A stretch of 64,000 nucleotides of DNA from Aliiroseovarius crassostreae (GCF_001307765.1 NZ_LKBA01000004.1:434001-498000); one strand, 5' to 3'. Positions 51,759 through 60,270 are shown, counted from the first letter of the stretch. The notes: generated from the sequence alone by a model not told the origin. Program-made: numbers and translations.

Positions 51759-51968
51759 TTATGCCTTGGCAGGCTTTGCCGATGCCGGTTTGGCGTCAGT
51801 CTTTTTCTTTTTCAGAGTGTGGGGCTCGTAATACTTGGCCTCATCTTGGGTCAGGTCGATTTCGTCACCTTCTTCTTTCAGGTGCGGTCCCCACCAGGTT
51901 TGCACTTGGAACACGTATGTGTGCTTCACCAGTTTGGGATCGGTTTTGGTTTTCGCCTTATCCGCCAT
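51759..51968 (-). CDS. Small Lys-rich phage protein of unknown function
   Basis: 69 residues. The N-terminus is Lys-rich (MADKAKTKTDPKLVKHTYVF), followed by VQTWWGPHLKEEGDEIDLTQDE and a Lys/Ala/Pro-rich tail. Very small basic ORF between V and W with a good AGGAG ribosome site. Comparable small genes occur at this position in Mu-like phages. No function can be given. Confidence 0.6.
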   Translation of the reverse strand: MADKAKTKTDPKLVKHTYVFQVQTWWGPHLKEEGDEIDLTQDEAKYYEPHTLKKKKTDAKPASAKPAKA

Positions 51969-51979
51969 TTGAGTTCTCC

Positions 51980-52516
51980 TTAAACAGGCGTTCCGGTTTG
52001 GACGGGGCCAGACAAGACCCCGGAATGTTTGTGTGTGTCGCCAATGTCAGTACCGTTATGGGCGACCTTACCGCCATTGATGGCAAGCCCGGCTCCGGTG
52101 ATCGAAAGTGTGACGCCCCCCACAGTGAGCGTGACACCACCGCCGATCACTTCCACCGCAACGTCGCCGAGACTGAAGGCCAGAGCATCGCCATTGGCTG
52201 ACGGCGGGGCATTCTCATCTGTAAAGCCACCATGCACGGCCAGAGAGTTGCCGTTGATTTCACCGCCAGGCGAAAGCACGGTCATGAGTTCACCCACGCT
52301 GGGTGGGTTCCATGTCTTGCGGGCACCGGCGCGCTCGGTCCAGGGGATCCATGGCGTAGAGAACGAGCTGCCATTGTCACCCAAATCAACTTTCACCCGC
52401 TGATTAGCGGCATCAACCTCAATCACCTTGCCAGAGCGAACCACATTCGCCTGTTTGCGCTGAAGCTCAGCGATAGATCCCACGATCCGGGCGATCTGTG
52501 TTGCAAGATCCGCCAT
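51980..52516 (-). CDS. V: P2 gpV-like baseplate spike protein
   Basis: 178 residues from ATG 52516, overlapping the previous stop as TGATG. An N-terminal OB-like domain (VRSGKVIEVDAANQRVKVDLGDN, TPWIPWTERAGARKTWNPPSVGE) is followed by a beta-helical SANGDALAFSLGD region and a C-terminal DTHKHSGVLSGPVQTGTPV with the HxH iron-binding tip typical of gpV. It is the membrane-piercing spike of the contractile tail. Confidence 0.9.
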   Translation of the reverse strand: MADLATQIARIVGSIAELQRKQANVVRSGKVIEVDAANQRVKVDLGDNGSSFSTPWIPWTERAGARKTWNPPSVGELMTVLSPGGEINGNSLAVHGGFTDENAPPSANGDALAFSLGDVAVEVIGGGVTLTVGGVTLSITGAGLAINGGKVAHNGTDIGDTHKHSGVLSGPVQTGTPV

Positions 52517-53052
52517 CACATACCCTCCGGAAGCTGGGTGATATCAATGTCAGTGTTGAGCACGGTTCCTTCAGAGATCACCGCTGCAGGATCGTCAAAA
52601 TCAGCGAGGCCCTGACTTTTCCCAAGGCGCATGGTCTGCGTCCAGGACACTGAAAAGAGTGCAAGCCCGGTATCATCCACCTCGCCGGTATAAAGCACAT
52701 CGATGCGCTGGTTTGTGGGGTCCCCAACGGGCATGTCATCCACGAAGCGGTTCATCTCGATCCGCTCGGCCACAGCTTGTACAAGATCGATGCCTTCCAG
52801 ATCCCGATCGCGCCCCTCGGTCATAATAAATACTGCAAATGCACCATTAAACTGCCGGGTGCTGTCTGCTTTTGCCTGTGTCTTCGGTGCACCAAGGAAG
52901 GCAACGCGAAGCGCAGGGGTTTTGAAACTCTGCCGCGCGATCTCCGACGCATTGAACTTGCCCGGGGTAATCTCAAGATCACGGACCGCATCGAGCTCGG
53001 GTGCCTTGGCAAGATCCGCCTTGATGGCCTTTAGAAAATCCGAGATCTTCAT
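52516..53052 (-). CDS. Mu gp37-like phage protein
   Basis: 178 residues. DFLKAIKADLAKAPELDAVRDLE, NGAFAVFIMTEGRDRDLEG and NQRIDVLYTGEVDDTGLALFSVSWTQTM are the pattern of the Mu gp37 family (DUF1834), of unknown tail-head-joining role. It overlaps gpG by ATGA and the gpV start by one base (TGATG). Confidence 0.75.
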   Translation of the reverse strand: MKISDFLKAIKADLAKAPELDAVRDLEITPGKFNASEIARQSFKTPALRVAFLGAPKTQAKADSTRQFNGAFAVFIMTEGRDRDLEGIDLVQAVAERIEMNRFVDDMPVGDPTNQRIDVLYTGEVDDTGLALFSVSWTQTMRLGKSQGLADFDDPAAVISEGTVLNTDIDITQLPEGM

Positions 53053-53528
53053 TGCAGGAGCTCCTGGACAAAGTCCGTGACCACGCCTTCAATCTCCGCC
53101 GCGTTGTCGGGGCTGACCCCGATGTAAGGCCGGGCTGGAATGGTTACGCTCTTTGCATAGATCGCCTTATTACCTGCCATGAAGCGCAGAAACTTGGCCT
53201 TCTTCGGCTTGATGACCCCGCCAAAGTGATGGATGGCCGCGTAGATCAACGGTGATCCCACCTTGATCTCACCAGCCCCCACCACATAGTCGATGCTGTC
53301 ATGCAGTGCGCCGGTTTCATAAAGCGGGGCAGAAGCTTTGCGATTATGCGGCCACAACTCACCATTGGGCCCGATCTTTTCCGATCGCAGGCGGCGGCGG
53401 GTTTGAAGTTGCATGAGGCGACCAATGATCTCCAGGAGCTCAAAGCGATCCCAGCCGGCCACGCGTTCTACTGCGCGTGTGGCCGCACTCAGGCCATTGA
53501 GCTGCATATCCATGGCGAGATCAGCCAT
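53049..53528 (-). CDS. G: Phage virion morphogenesis protein (Mu gpG-like)
   Basis: 159 residues. The conserved QTRRRLRSEKIGPNGELWPHNRK, then GSPLIYAAIHHFGGVIKPKKAKFL and IPARPYIGVSPDNAAEI define the virion-morphogenesis (phage_tail_S/gpG) family, needed for head-tail completion. It is coupled at both ends (TGATG with gp36, ATGA with gp37). Confidence 0.9.
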   Translation of the reverse strand: MADLAMDMQLNGLSAATRAVERVAGWDRFELLEIIGRLMQLQTRRRLRSEKIGPNGELWPHNRKASAPLYETGALHDSIDYVVGAGEIKVGSPLIYAAIHHFGGVIKPKKAKFLRFMAGNKAIYAKSVTIPARPYIGVSPDNAAEIEGVVTDFVQELLQ

Positions 53529-53953
53529 CAGGAACGCCCCCGGCCAAATCGGCGCGGCCGCGCGATGAAATCCGCACCCGATGCAGCGCCACTGGTGGAC
53601 CCTTCCACCACCGCACGCGGTTCATCCACCCCAAGTCCAACAACGCCTTTACTGATCTTGGTCAAAAGTGAAATCGCCTGTTCATACCGGGTTTCAATGG
53701 CATTGGTCAGCCGGGCATGGGTGTTCGCCAGGATATAAGCAGCGATATCGATGCAGGGGCGGCGCAGGGCTTTGGGTGATCCAGCCAGCGGCAGGTCATA
53801 TTGCTTGGAGAGATAGCTATCAATCTCAGCCGAGGCATCTTCCAATGCCTGGTCAACAGTCTCTTCCGGGCTGTCAACATCCACGGGCGTGATATCCGAG
53901 AGAAACTCGGCGCCGTAGATTTTCACAATGTCAGCACGGGTCGCGTAGGGCAT
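53528..53953 (-). CDS. DUF1320 family protein (Mu gp36-like)
   Basis: 141 residues. YATRADIVKIYGAEFLSDITP, DQALEDASAEIDSYLSKQYDLPLAG and LRRPCIDIAAYILANTHARLT are the DUF1320 pattern, of neck/head-joining role in Mu-like phages. The C-terminus is Ala/Arg-rich and ends RPRRFGRGRS. It is followed by gpG. Confidence 0.9.
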   Translation of the reverse strand: MPYATRADIVKIYGAEFLSDITPVDVDSPEETVDQALEDASAEIDSYLSKQYDLPLAGSPKALRRPCIDIAAYILANTHARLTNAIETRYEQAISLLTKISKGVVGLGVDEPRAVVEGSTSGAASGADFIARPRRFGRGRS

Positions 53954-54035
53954 GGATCACCTGTGTGAAAAAGAAGGCCGCCCCGCCGCTGCAGCCTTCC
54001 TACTGATCGCGCCTGTCGGCGGGCGCGGCTGGTAT

Positions 54036-54299
54036 TCAGTCTTCGTCTGCGAGGGTCACGCGCAGAAAGCGATCTGCTTTGATGGCTTTCATCTGCTCTT
54101 CGCTCAGATCATCCTCGTAGACATTCTTGCCTTCAAACGGCCAACGAATATCGGCACGGCGGTGCCCGCCTTCATGCACACTCGAAATCGACAGGAGCAG
54201 ACCCTTTTTCTCGTTCTCGGGTGCGTCTTGGTCTTTCGGGGGCTCCGGAGCTTTCTTGTTCGCGTTGCCCTTGGATTGGGTTTGGGACTTCGTCGCCAT
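54036..54299 (-). CDS. Mu gp35-like (HI1506-related) phage protein
   Basis: 87 residues from the ATG at 54299, preceded by AGGAG. The first third is charged and low-complexity (Lys/Gln/Pro), then SVHEGGHRRADIRWPFEGKNV and a helix DLSEEQMKAIKADRFLRVTLADED fit the gp35/HI1506 group. In Mu, gp35 lies in the same place after the capsid gene. Role unknown. Confidence 0.75.
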   Translation of the reverse strand: MATKSQTQSKGNANKKAPEPPKDQDAPENEKKGLLLSISSVHEGGHRRADIRWPFEGKNVYEDDLSEEQMKAIKADRFLRVTLADED

Positions 54300-54373
54300 C
54301 TCAGTTCTCCTAGTGGTCGGTTGTTGAAGCGGGCCCCGAATGCGCAAGAGGCCCGCTCTGACAACCGGCCAGC

Positions 54374-55288
54374 TTACGCAGCAAGCCAGGGGGTCATCAT
54401 CACTTCGGCTTTGCCGTAGTTCTTGTTGTCTTTGCCGTTATCCAGGCGCTTGACCTTCACAATCTCGTCCGCGTCATCTTCCAGCTCCGGCGGAACCACC
54501 AGAAGGTTCGGAATGATATTCAGCGGACGCCCGGTATCATCCTTCAGGCTCGCCATGGCGGCACGCGCAGCCTTGAAGTTTTCAGCGGTCAGCGGTGCCT
54601 TGGACGCGAAGGCCAGTTGCCAGAAGGAATACCCAGCTTCACCACGCGATTTGGCACCGAACAGGATTTCATCATTCAAGAAGGTGTGTGCCGACTTTGA
54701 AGGGTCATCGTGTGACACCAGCTCGGGATCTTCCCGGTTCTGGTAGATGATCGGCAGGACCGCTTGGGACGTGCAAAGCAGATACCAAGCCGGGCCAGCA
54801 CCATCCTGGAAGTTGGAAACCGAGACCTCTTCACCATCCACCAAAACCGGGTGATCGGTGTCGAAGAAATTCTGACCATCGAAACACCGGGCGACAAAAC
54901 CCTTCTTCAGGGCAGAAAACACCAGTTCGTCAGGGTGGTTCGCGGCGTTTTTGCCGAGACCTTTGAAAGCGATCTTGTAGGTGCCAAGTTTTCCGTCGGC
55001 GATCGCGTCACGATCAACAGCGACAGTGCCTTCAAACTTGCGGTTCTTGATGGTGTAGGCGTTTTCGGTCAGGCGATGGATGAACCGTTCGCCGATCCAT
55101 TCGCGCATGCCAGGAATGGCACCCAACCATTCATAGGTTTCCATACTGGTGGTCGAAGTCACCTCTTCGGCGATCTTCTTCCAGGTGGGTTCAATGGCGT
55201 CAAAAGCGTTTTGGAAGGTCGCTTTGAAGCCGGTGGTGGCAGCGGCAATGGCCGCGTGGGAGACAGAGGTGTGACGTTTAACGGGCAT
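54374..55288 (-). CDS. T: Major capsid protein (Mu gpT-like)
   Basis: 304 residues. FKATFQNAFDAIEPTWKKIAEEVTSTTSMETYEWLGAIPGMREW, GTVAVDRDAIADGKLGTYKIAFK and KAAMASLKDDTGRPLNIIPNLLVVPPELE-like C-terminal segment fit the Mu gpT major-head family. It forms the icosahedral capsid. It is distinct from the tail tape measure (also T in P2 nomenclature). Confidence 0.95.
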   Translation of the reverse strand: MPVKRHTSVSHAAIAAATTGFKATFQNAFDAIEPTWKKIAEEVTSTTSMETYEWLGAIPGMREWIGERFIHRLTENAYTIKNRKFEGTVAVDRDAIADGKLGTYKIAFKGLGKNAANHPDELVFSALKKGFVARCFDGQNFFDTDHPVLVDGEEVSVSNFQDGAGPAWYLLCTSQAVLPIIYQNREDPELVSHDDPSKSAHTFLNDEILFGAKSRGEAGYSFWQLAFASKAPLTAENFKAARAAMASLKDDTGRPLNIIPNLLVVPPELEDDADEIVKVKRLDNGKDNKNYGKAEVMMTPWLAA

Positions 55289-55329
55289 AGTTGTGTCCTT
55301 GATTGGGAAGTTGGGTTAGGCGGTCAGGA

Positions 55330-55722
55330 TCAGAATTCGATCCAGACCTGTCCGCCTTCGACTTCGCGCAGCGTGCCGGCCACAGAGCGAGTGCCACCAC
55401 CATCGGTCTTTGCCACGGTTTCGTCGTCGACCAGATAGCAAGGCTTGCCAACATCTGCGTTGGTCAGCTCGTCAGCGCCGGCGGAATTCAGATAGCGGAA
55501 GTTGCCACGGCGGACCTTGACTTGGGTGTCACCTGCGGCTTCATCCACGCTGTGTTCTGCGCGACCAACCGTGACCAGGCCAACTGCCGCATGGCCTTTC
55601 TTTGCCAGCCCGGCATCCAGGCACGCGATTGCGCCTTTGTTGATTTTAGCGCCGGGAGCCAGCGCATAGCTGAGAAATTCGCCGGCGCGGTGGAGCGTGT
55701 TGCGTTCACCAGTGGTGGGCAT
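55330..55722 (-). CDS. Capsid cement/decoration-like phage protein
   Basis: 130 residues from ATG 55722 (GAAGGA, 7 nt spacing). Begins GERNTLHRAGEFLSYALAPGAKINKGAIACLDAGLAKKGH and ends TRSVAGTLREVEGGQVWIEF; the DUF2190-like fold pattern of small head proteins between the protease and the capsid gene fits best. Position supports a decoration role. Confidence 0.6.
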   Translation of the reverse strand: MPTTGERNTLHRAGEFLSYALAPGAKINKGAIACLDAGLAKKGHAAVGLVTVGRAEHSVDEAAGDTQVKVRRGNFRYLNSAGADELTNADVGKPCYLVDDETVAKTDGGGTRSVAGTLREVEGGQVWIEF

Positions 55723-55757
55723 ATTCAAATCCTTCCTTCAGATAAGGGAGCGCAGGG

Positions 55758-56270
55758 TTAGCTTGCCGCTTCGTCGGCGGCGCGCTGTTTCAGGTAATCC
55801 TCTTCGGAGATCCCGAGTTGGGCACAGGTTTCACGCTCAAGCTCGGTCAGCTTGCTGGTGCCTTTGCCAAGATCGCCATCATCGAGGTCAGACGGGGCCA
55901 CAACCTTCGGCAGGGTGGCGCAGAGGGCTTTGACCTCTTCGAATCCTTCATCGCCGGATTTGGCGATTTTGACATAGTGGGCCTTCGAGGCCGGGGCGAT
56001 CTTGCCCGCTTCGACCGCACCGTCGATCAGTGCTTCCACCTCTTCGTCGCGCTTTTCTGCCTGCGCCGAGGCCAGTTCACCTTCGGCCTTTTCTGCGCGG
56101 GCCATTGCCTGATCATAGTCAGCACGGGGCATGTAGTCTTTCGAAGACGGGACGGTTTGGGCGGCTTTGGCCGAGGCGAGCTCGGTGTCCTTTGTTTTGA
56201 TCGCGTCAAGGATCTGAGCCTCGGTCGCGTCATCATTCAGGCCAAGCGCGGCGGCAATGGCTTTCAGCAT
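55758..56270 (-). CDS. Z: Internal scaffold protein nested in I (Mu gpZ-like), predicted
   Basis: ATG at 56270 (Met182 of I) is preceded by GGAG 8 nt upstream and would yield about 170 residues beginning MLKAIAAALGLNDD. In Mu and lambda, protease genes carry such an internal start for the assembly scaffold. The C-terminal half here is purely helical, as expected. Not separately proven. Confidence 0.55.
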   Translation of the reverse strand: MLKAIAAALGLNDDATEAQILDAIKTKDTELASAKAAQTVPSSKDYMPRADYDQAMARAEKAEGELASAQAEKRDEEVEALIDGAVEAGKIAPASKAHYVKIAKSGDEGFEEVKALCATLPKVVAPSDLDDGDLGKGTSKLTELERETCAQLGISEEDYLKQRAADEAAS

Positions 56271-56813
56271 TTTGGGATCTCCATCTGGGGTTTGCGCCCG
56301 GGCAAGGGCTTTCATTTGAAACGCAGGGCGATTGACCAGAGCAACGGCATCCAGAATGCCCACTTCTTTGGTTTTCTTGTGGGCGCGGAATTCCGGGCTC
56401 ACAAAACGCCATTCACGTTCGGCAATCTGTTTGGCAGCACGGATCGTCCAGGCGACCTTTGCCCAAACCTGCCCATCACGCACTTCAAGCTCTTCGATCC
56501 AACCTGCCGCCGTCTGGTCCCCGTTATCATCGGGCGCGTAAGACGACAGATGGTCATAATCCACCATGATCGGCTTCGCCTTTGACACATCTTGGGCCGC
56601 AACGAAGGCATCCGGGTCGGACATTTTCCACGCCCGGCCATCCACTGCGTTCAGCTCCGGGCCTGACGGAAAAATCTGGATCCAGTCCGGAGCTTCCGGG
56701 GTGGCGGCATCGTCCAGCTCAAATGCCAGGGCACGTTCCAGAAAACAGGAGGCGCCCAGCTCGGCGCTGGCAAGATGCGAGATCAAATCGGGGGTTGCTT
56801 GGTGCGTATTCAT
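55758..56813 (-). CDS. I: Mu gpI-like prohead protease
   Basis: 351 residues. N-terminal region to about 175 is a herpes-type Mu protease domain: PDWIQIFPSG, PIMVDYDHLSSYAPDDNGDQTAAGW with the catalytic His, EREWRFVSPEFRAHKKTKEVG around the Ser, then VNRPAFQMKALARA. The C-terminal half is a helical coiled-coil scaffold rich in Glu/Ala/Lys. It processes the head during assembly. A second start at 56270 would make the scaffold alone, as in Mu I/Z. A 19-bp palindrome lies 36 bp upstream. Confidence 0.9.
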   Translation of the reverse strand: MNTHQATPDLISHLASAELGASCFLERALAFELDDAATPEAPDWIQIFPSGPELNAVDGRAWKMSDPDAFVAAQDVSKAKPIMVDYDHLSSYAPDDNGDQTAAGWIEELEVRDGQVWAKVAWTIRAAKQIAEREWRFVSPEFRAHKKTKEVGILDAVALVNRPAFQMKALARAQTPDGDPKMLKAIAAALGLNDDATEAQILDAIKTKDTELASAKAAQTVPSSKDYMPRADYDQAMARAEKAEGELASAQAEKRDEEVEALIDGAVEAGKIAPASKAHYVKIAKSGDEGFEEVKALCATLPKVVAPSDLDDGDLGKGTSKLTELERETCAQLGISEEDYLKQRAADEAAS

Positions 56814-56848
56814 GGATCATGAAATGACCCATCTCCCAAATCCGCACA

Positions 56849-56867
56849 TTGGTAGCGTTGCTACCAA
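56849..56867 (-). promoter_or_regulatory. 19-bp palindromic operator-like site upstream of gpI protease
   Basis: TTGGTAGCGTTGCTACCAA differs from the sheath-operon site by two bases and is flanked by CATTGGTAGC and CTACCAAA on both copies. It lies 36 bp before the I start, in a 347-bp gene-free gap. Candidate binding site for a Mu C/Mor-like late activator. Confidence 0.6.
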
Positions 56868-57160
56868 AAGCGAGGTTTTCACGGCGGCGTCGATGATTGT
56901 GGATTTTCTACCTTCATCAAACATAAAAGGATCGTTTTTGAAAGCCTTTTGAAAGCGTTTGAAGGGGGGGAAAGGGGTTTTCGGTATGGTGGGGCCACTT
57001 TGAAGGCTCAGAGCGCCCAGCGGCTATATTTTGAAATGGCCCCCAATTTGCTGGAGTGATTGAATTCTGCCCTCTGAATTGCTATCTGTGTCTTGAGGCT
57101 GACCAATCGCGTGAGCGGGTATATTCCCGAGGAGGAGTTCGCGTCCTCCCAGCCTCTATC
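56868..57160. other. Gene-free region between gpF and protease I
   Basis: No gene is seen here. On the minus strand, directly after the gpF stop, two small hairpins occur (GGAGGA/TCCTCC at 57131-57149 with a 7-nt loop, and CGGG/CCCG at 57116-57129), without a U-run. Further toward I, AT-rich sequence leads to the palindrome. It probably holds the terminator of the gp27-gpF operon and a late promoter. Confidence 0.5.
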
Positions 57161-58402
57161 TCACATCTCAATCAAACGATCCCCACCCATCCGCTCAATT
57201 GCGATGCGGCGAAAGCTTTTCAGAAAGATCGCCTCACCCGACGTGGTCTTGCGGATCACGATGTGCCACCCTTTGCCTTCAATCACACCCTGAATGACCA
57301 CATCCCGCTCGGCAGTCTGTTCCTGGTAAAGTGTGCCCTCTTCGATGAGCTGTTGCACCAGGTGGTAATCGGGGGCGTCAAACTGCTGGGCACCCGATTT
57401 GCTCACCCGTTTCTTGATCTGCTTATGGGCATCGGCGTTTGAGAACATCACAATGCGTGTCTTGGCGCCCAGATCTTTGACCAGGTTCTCAGGCAGAACC
57501 GCCACTGGCAACGCCATTCGCCCACGCTCTAAATTTGCCGGGGATCGATCGGCGGCACCGGCATACGGAAGATCACCACCTGCAAGAGCGCGAAACGGAC
57601 GAGCCCCCACCAGATCCTTCACCGCCACATTGCGCGATACTGAAGGAAGCGCATCAAGCCGATCAGTGAGAAATTGGTGTACATTGGCAGCCCGCGTGAC
57701 ACCCGGATTGGTGTGCCAACCGGGATCAATCCCTTTTGGCACGTCGATCCGTTCCCCGGTGCGCTTGTTTGTCCAGGGCCGTGTGACAATCTGGGGACCA
57801 CTAGCGGCAGGATCATAGCCAAGTCGCTCCGCTTCGCGGCGCGAGACCTGACGAACCCGGCATTTGCACAGCCAGCCATTGGGCGGGTAATGCGTCTGCC
57901 AAAACGGATCATCAACTGGCAGGATTATTCCAACCCATGCCATGTGCTCGGGGCGCTTCTTCTCAGCCACTGACAATTCATAGACCAGGAATGGAAGGCC
58001 ACGTTTGGTGCGTTGGATCCGTTCCCATTCACCCGCTGCGCGCGCTGTATTCACATTGGCCCAATAGATAGTGCGCAGCCGGCGCAGCGATCCGAGCTGC
58101 GCATAGGTGATCGTGCTGGTGATCGGATCCTTGACGGCATGTCTGCCCCACCATCCCTTTTTTCGTAGGATCGGCTCCAGCTCGTCAATGAAGTCACCAT
58201 AGGACTTATAGTTCCGGATCGCATCTTGGGTCGCACCCCGAATATCATCCAGGATATCGAAACCGGCGGACTTCGCGACCGTAAACGAAACGGCATGTTC
58301 ATGTGGGGCGGTGTCGCGCCAGTCAAAGCTCGGGTGCTGGCCCTTTGCATCGAAATAGCGCGTAACCTCTTCAGGGGCTTCGGTGAAGACGGGATCAGGC
58401 AT
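57161..58402 (-). CDS. F: Phage head morphogenesis protein (Mu gpF/gp30-like) with C-terminal extension
   Basis: 413 residues from ATG 58402, with GAAGGGGA upstream (GTG at 58417 is the alternative). FDILDDIRGATQDAIRNYKSYGDFI, NVNTARAAGEWERI, NGWLCKCRVRQVSRREAERLGY are the SPP1 gp7/Mu gpF minor head pattern. About 100 C-terminal residues (from TRIVMFSNADAHKQIKKRVSKSG to WHIVIRKTTSGEAIFLKSFRR) form an extra domain resembling the PBECR nuclease-like folds seen in similar phage proteins. The start overlaps the portal end. Confidence 0.87.
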   Translation of the reverse strand: MPDPVFTEAPEEVTRYFDAKGQHPSFDWRDTAPHEHAVSFTVAKSAGFDILDDIRGATQDAIRNYKSYGDFIDELEPILRKKGWWGRHAVKDPITSTITYAQLGSLRRLRTIYWANVNTARAAGEWERIQRTKRGLPFLVYELSVAEKKRPEHMAWVGIILPVDDPFWQTHYPPNGWLCKCRVRQVSRREAERLGYDPAASGPQIVTRPWTNKRTGERIDVPKGIDPGWHTNPGVTRAANVHQFLTDRLDALPSVSRNVAVKDLVGARPFRALAGGDLPYAGAADRSPANLERGRMALPVAVLPENLVKDLGAKTRIVMFSNADAHKQIKKRVSKSGAQQFDAPDYHLVQQLIEEGTLYQEQTAERDVVIQGVIEGKGWHIVIRKTTSGEAIFLKSFRRIAIERMGGDRLIEM

Positions 58403-59969
58403 CCAGATCCCCTTCACCCCGCGCGATCATCAGAAGTGGTGCCAGGCGCTCTGCCATGGCCGACATGTCGGGGTTGATCTGGTCAAGAGCTTCTTGGAAC
58501 TCTTCATAGCTGGACGCGGCGTGGGCCGCTGTCATGATCGAGGCCAGCACAGGTCCAACATCTGCTTCCCAACTCCCGATCGCGTCTGAGATTAACTCGT
58601 CTTCATCCGAATGTGCCGATGCTCGATGTGTACCACCGCAGGACGGGCAATTCACGGCATGGGCTCGGGCTGGATCTTGAAGGCTGGTCCCCGGATCTGA
58701 TTGTGCAGCGGAGGCAATGCGCAAGATCTCTTCACCATCATCTGGCACCCGAAAGCCCAGGCGCTTGCTGACGTCCGCCATGGCTACCCGCAACCCAAGT
58801 GGCACCAAGTTTACAACCGCATTGGTAAGTGCTTCAACGTCTTCAGCATCTTCAACGGGGAATGAGAGATCGGGCACAGCCGCACCCCATCCCCAATTGA
58901 AGCCCACGAAGGGTTCAATAATATCTCGCTTAATCGTGGCAGCCAATTGTTTCGCATCGGCCTTTTTGATATCGCCGCGCACTTCATCGTGAGTTTCTGA
59001 TTGTGATTTGCTCGATCCTTCATCTGTTGTCATGGTCTGGCCGATCACAGCCTTGGACGTTTGTTTGTCCAAATAATCTGCCATGGCGCCGAAAGCGGCG
59101 TTCCCTGTTCCACCCTTTGCTTCGATGAATTCGACTTCCATTCCCTTCGGAATGATGGCTGCAGCATCAGAGCCGAGATCGCGCACCGCGCGCAGCAACA
59201 CCCGCTTTTCTTCTGCGCTAGAGCTGTCGTCATATCGCCCCAGGCGAAGCGGCATCCCAAAGACTTCGAGAAAGGCAGCCCAATCCTGAAGCGTAAACGT
59301 TTTGAGCATGAAGACCCAAGCCACGACACGGGCAAGACCACCCCTAACCGGAAGGCCGGATTTCAGTTTGGGGCGATGCACGACCCAGCAATGCGGGCGC
59401 AGTTCCAACCCGTCTTCATTGTCATCGTCTCGGATCCGCAATTCTTTGCCAGTCTTCTTGTCAAACTGAAAATGGCGCGGATCGCGATGCTCGTACTTGG
59501 CTGGTGTCCACAGATCTGCCGTTGTATTCCACAGGATCTGTGCAGCGGAATAACCCTTTGCGATCCCATCTAGGAGATCGTCAACCAGTTCGGAAAACTC
59601 CGGGGTCGCCACCAGATCTTCAACCGCATCTGCGATTTCCTGATCTTGTGCGCTTTTGCTGGCCGGAGTGACAATAGCGTCGATACCCGAAACCGCCCGC
59701 TTACGCTGCCCTAGAACAGACGCATAATGCGGATCCCGCTCTTCCATTTCTTCAGCCAGCGCAAGAAACTCTTGGTTTTCACCTTCATTGGCAGACTTCA
59801 AAAGGCGGGCGAGCTTCACCGGATCGAGACCAGGTGCAACTGCATCCGCCCATGGCGAGCGCACCCCTGTAATGGTCGGCGGAGCCTGCTCCTGCGATAG
59901 GGTCGAGACTTTAATCGGGTTGCCCTGGCTGTCCAGGACAGACGAATTCCGCGTGGGTGCCTTAGCCAT
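58395..59969 (-). CDS. Portal protein, DUF935 family (Mu gp29-like)
   Basis: 524 residues. RDPHYASVLGQRKRAVSGID, GYSAAQILWNTTADLWTPAKYEHRDPRHF, FGMPLRLGRYDDSSSAEEKRVLLRAV and AFGAMADYLDKQTSKAVIGQTMTTDEG are definitive for the DUF935/Mu gp29 portal. It forms the ring at the DNA entry vertex. A CxxC-like CPSCGG at about residue 444 precedes the C-terminal helices. Overlaps the upstream small gene by 8 bp. Confidence 0.95.
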   Translation of the reverse strand: MAKAPTRNSSVLDSQGNPIKVSTLSQEQAPPTITGVRSPWADAVAPGLDPVKLARLLKSANEGENQEFLALAEEMEERDPHYASVLGQRKRAVSGIDAIVTPASKSAQDQEIADAVEDLVATPEFSELVDDLLDGIAKGYSAAQILWNTTADLWTPAKYEHRDPRHFQFDKKTGKELRIRDDDNEDGLELRPHCWVVHRPKLKSGLPVRGGLARVVAWVFMLKTFTLQDWAAFLEVFGMPLRLGRYDDSSSAEEKRVLLRAVRDLGSDAAAIIPKGMEVEFIEAKGGTGNAAFGAMADYLDKQTSKAVIGQTMTTDEGSSKSQSETHDEVRGDIKKADAKQLAATIKRDIIEPFVGFNWGWGAAVPDLSFPVEDAEDVEALTNAVVNLVPLGLRVAMADVSKRLGFRVPDDGEEILRIASAAQSDPGTSLQDPARAHAVNCPSCGGTHRASAHSDEDELISDAIGSWEADVGPVLASIMTAAHAASSYEEFQEALDQINPDMSAMAERLAPLLMIARGEGDLDA

Positions 59970-60270
59970 TGTCTTCGCCTTTCATATATCCGGGCTTCGC
60001 TCGGTAACGGCCTTCACCTTCCGGCTCTGCATCCAATTCAGGGCAAACCTGTTGCAATGCGCTATGCACATGTTCGACCGGAAAGAAGCTCTCCTGATCC
60101 CCAATTTTGACGACAAGAACAGACAGGGGATCCCGTCCATCATGAATGATTGACCGCACAAACATTGTGGCATCCAAGCGCCCCATTGAGGCCGCAACCT
60201 TGGCCTCAATGAACATTGCTCCGAAATCGCCGTGCTCGCTGCCCTTGTCCATTCCAACTTTCATGTTCAT
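59962..60270 (-). CDS. Small phage protein of unknown function
   Basis: 102 residues (start MNMKVGMDKGSEHGDFGAMF, end YMKGEDNG). It lies between the terminase-side small gene and portal, with tight spacing: it starts 4 bp after the previous stop and overlaps the portal gene by 8 bp. MFVRSIIHDGRDPLSVLVVKIGD looks like a beta-strand core. No family recognised. Confidence 0.6.
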   Translation of the reverse strand: MNMKVGMDKGSEHGDFGAMFIEAKVAASMGRLDATMFVRSIIHDGRDPLSVLVVKIGDQESFFPVEHVHSALQQVCPELDAEPEGEGRYRAKPGYMKGEDNG

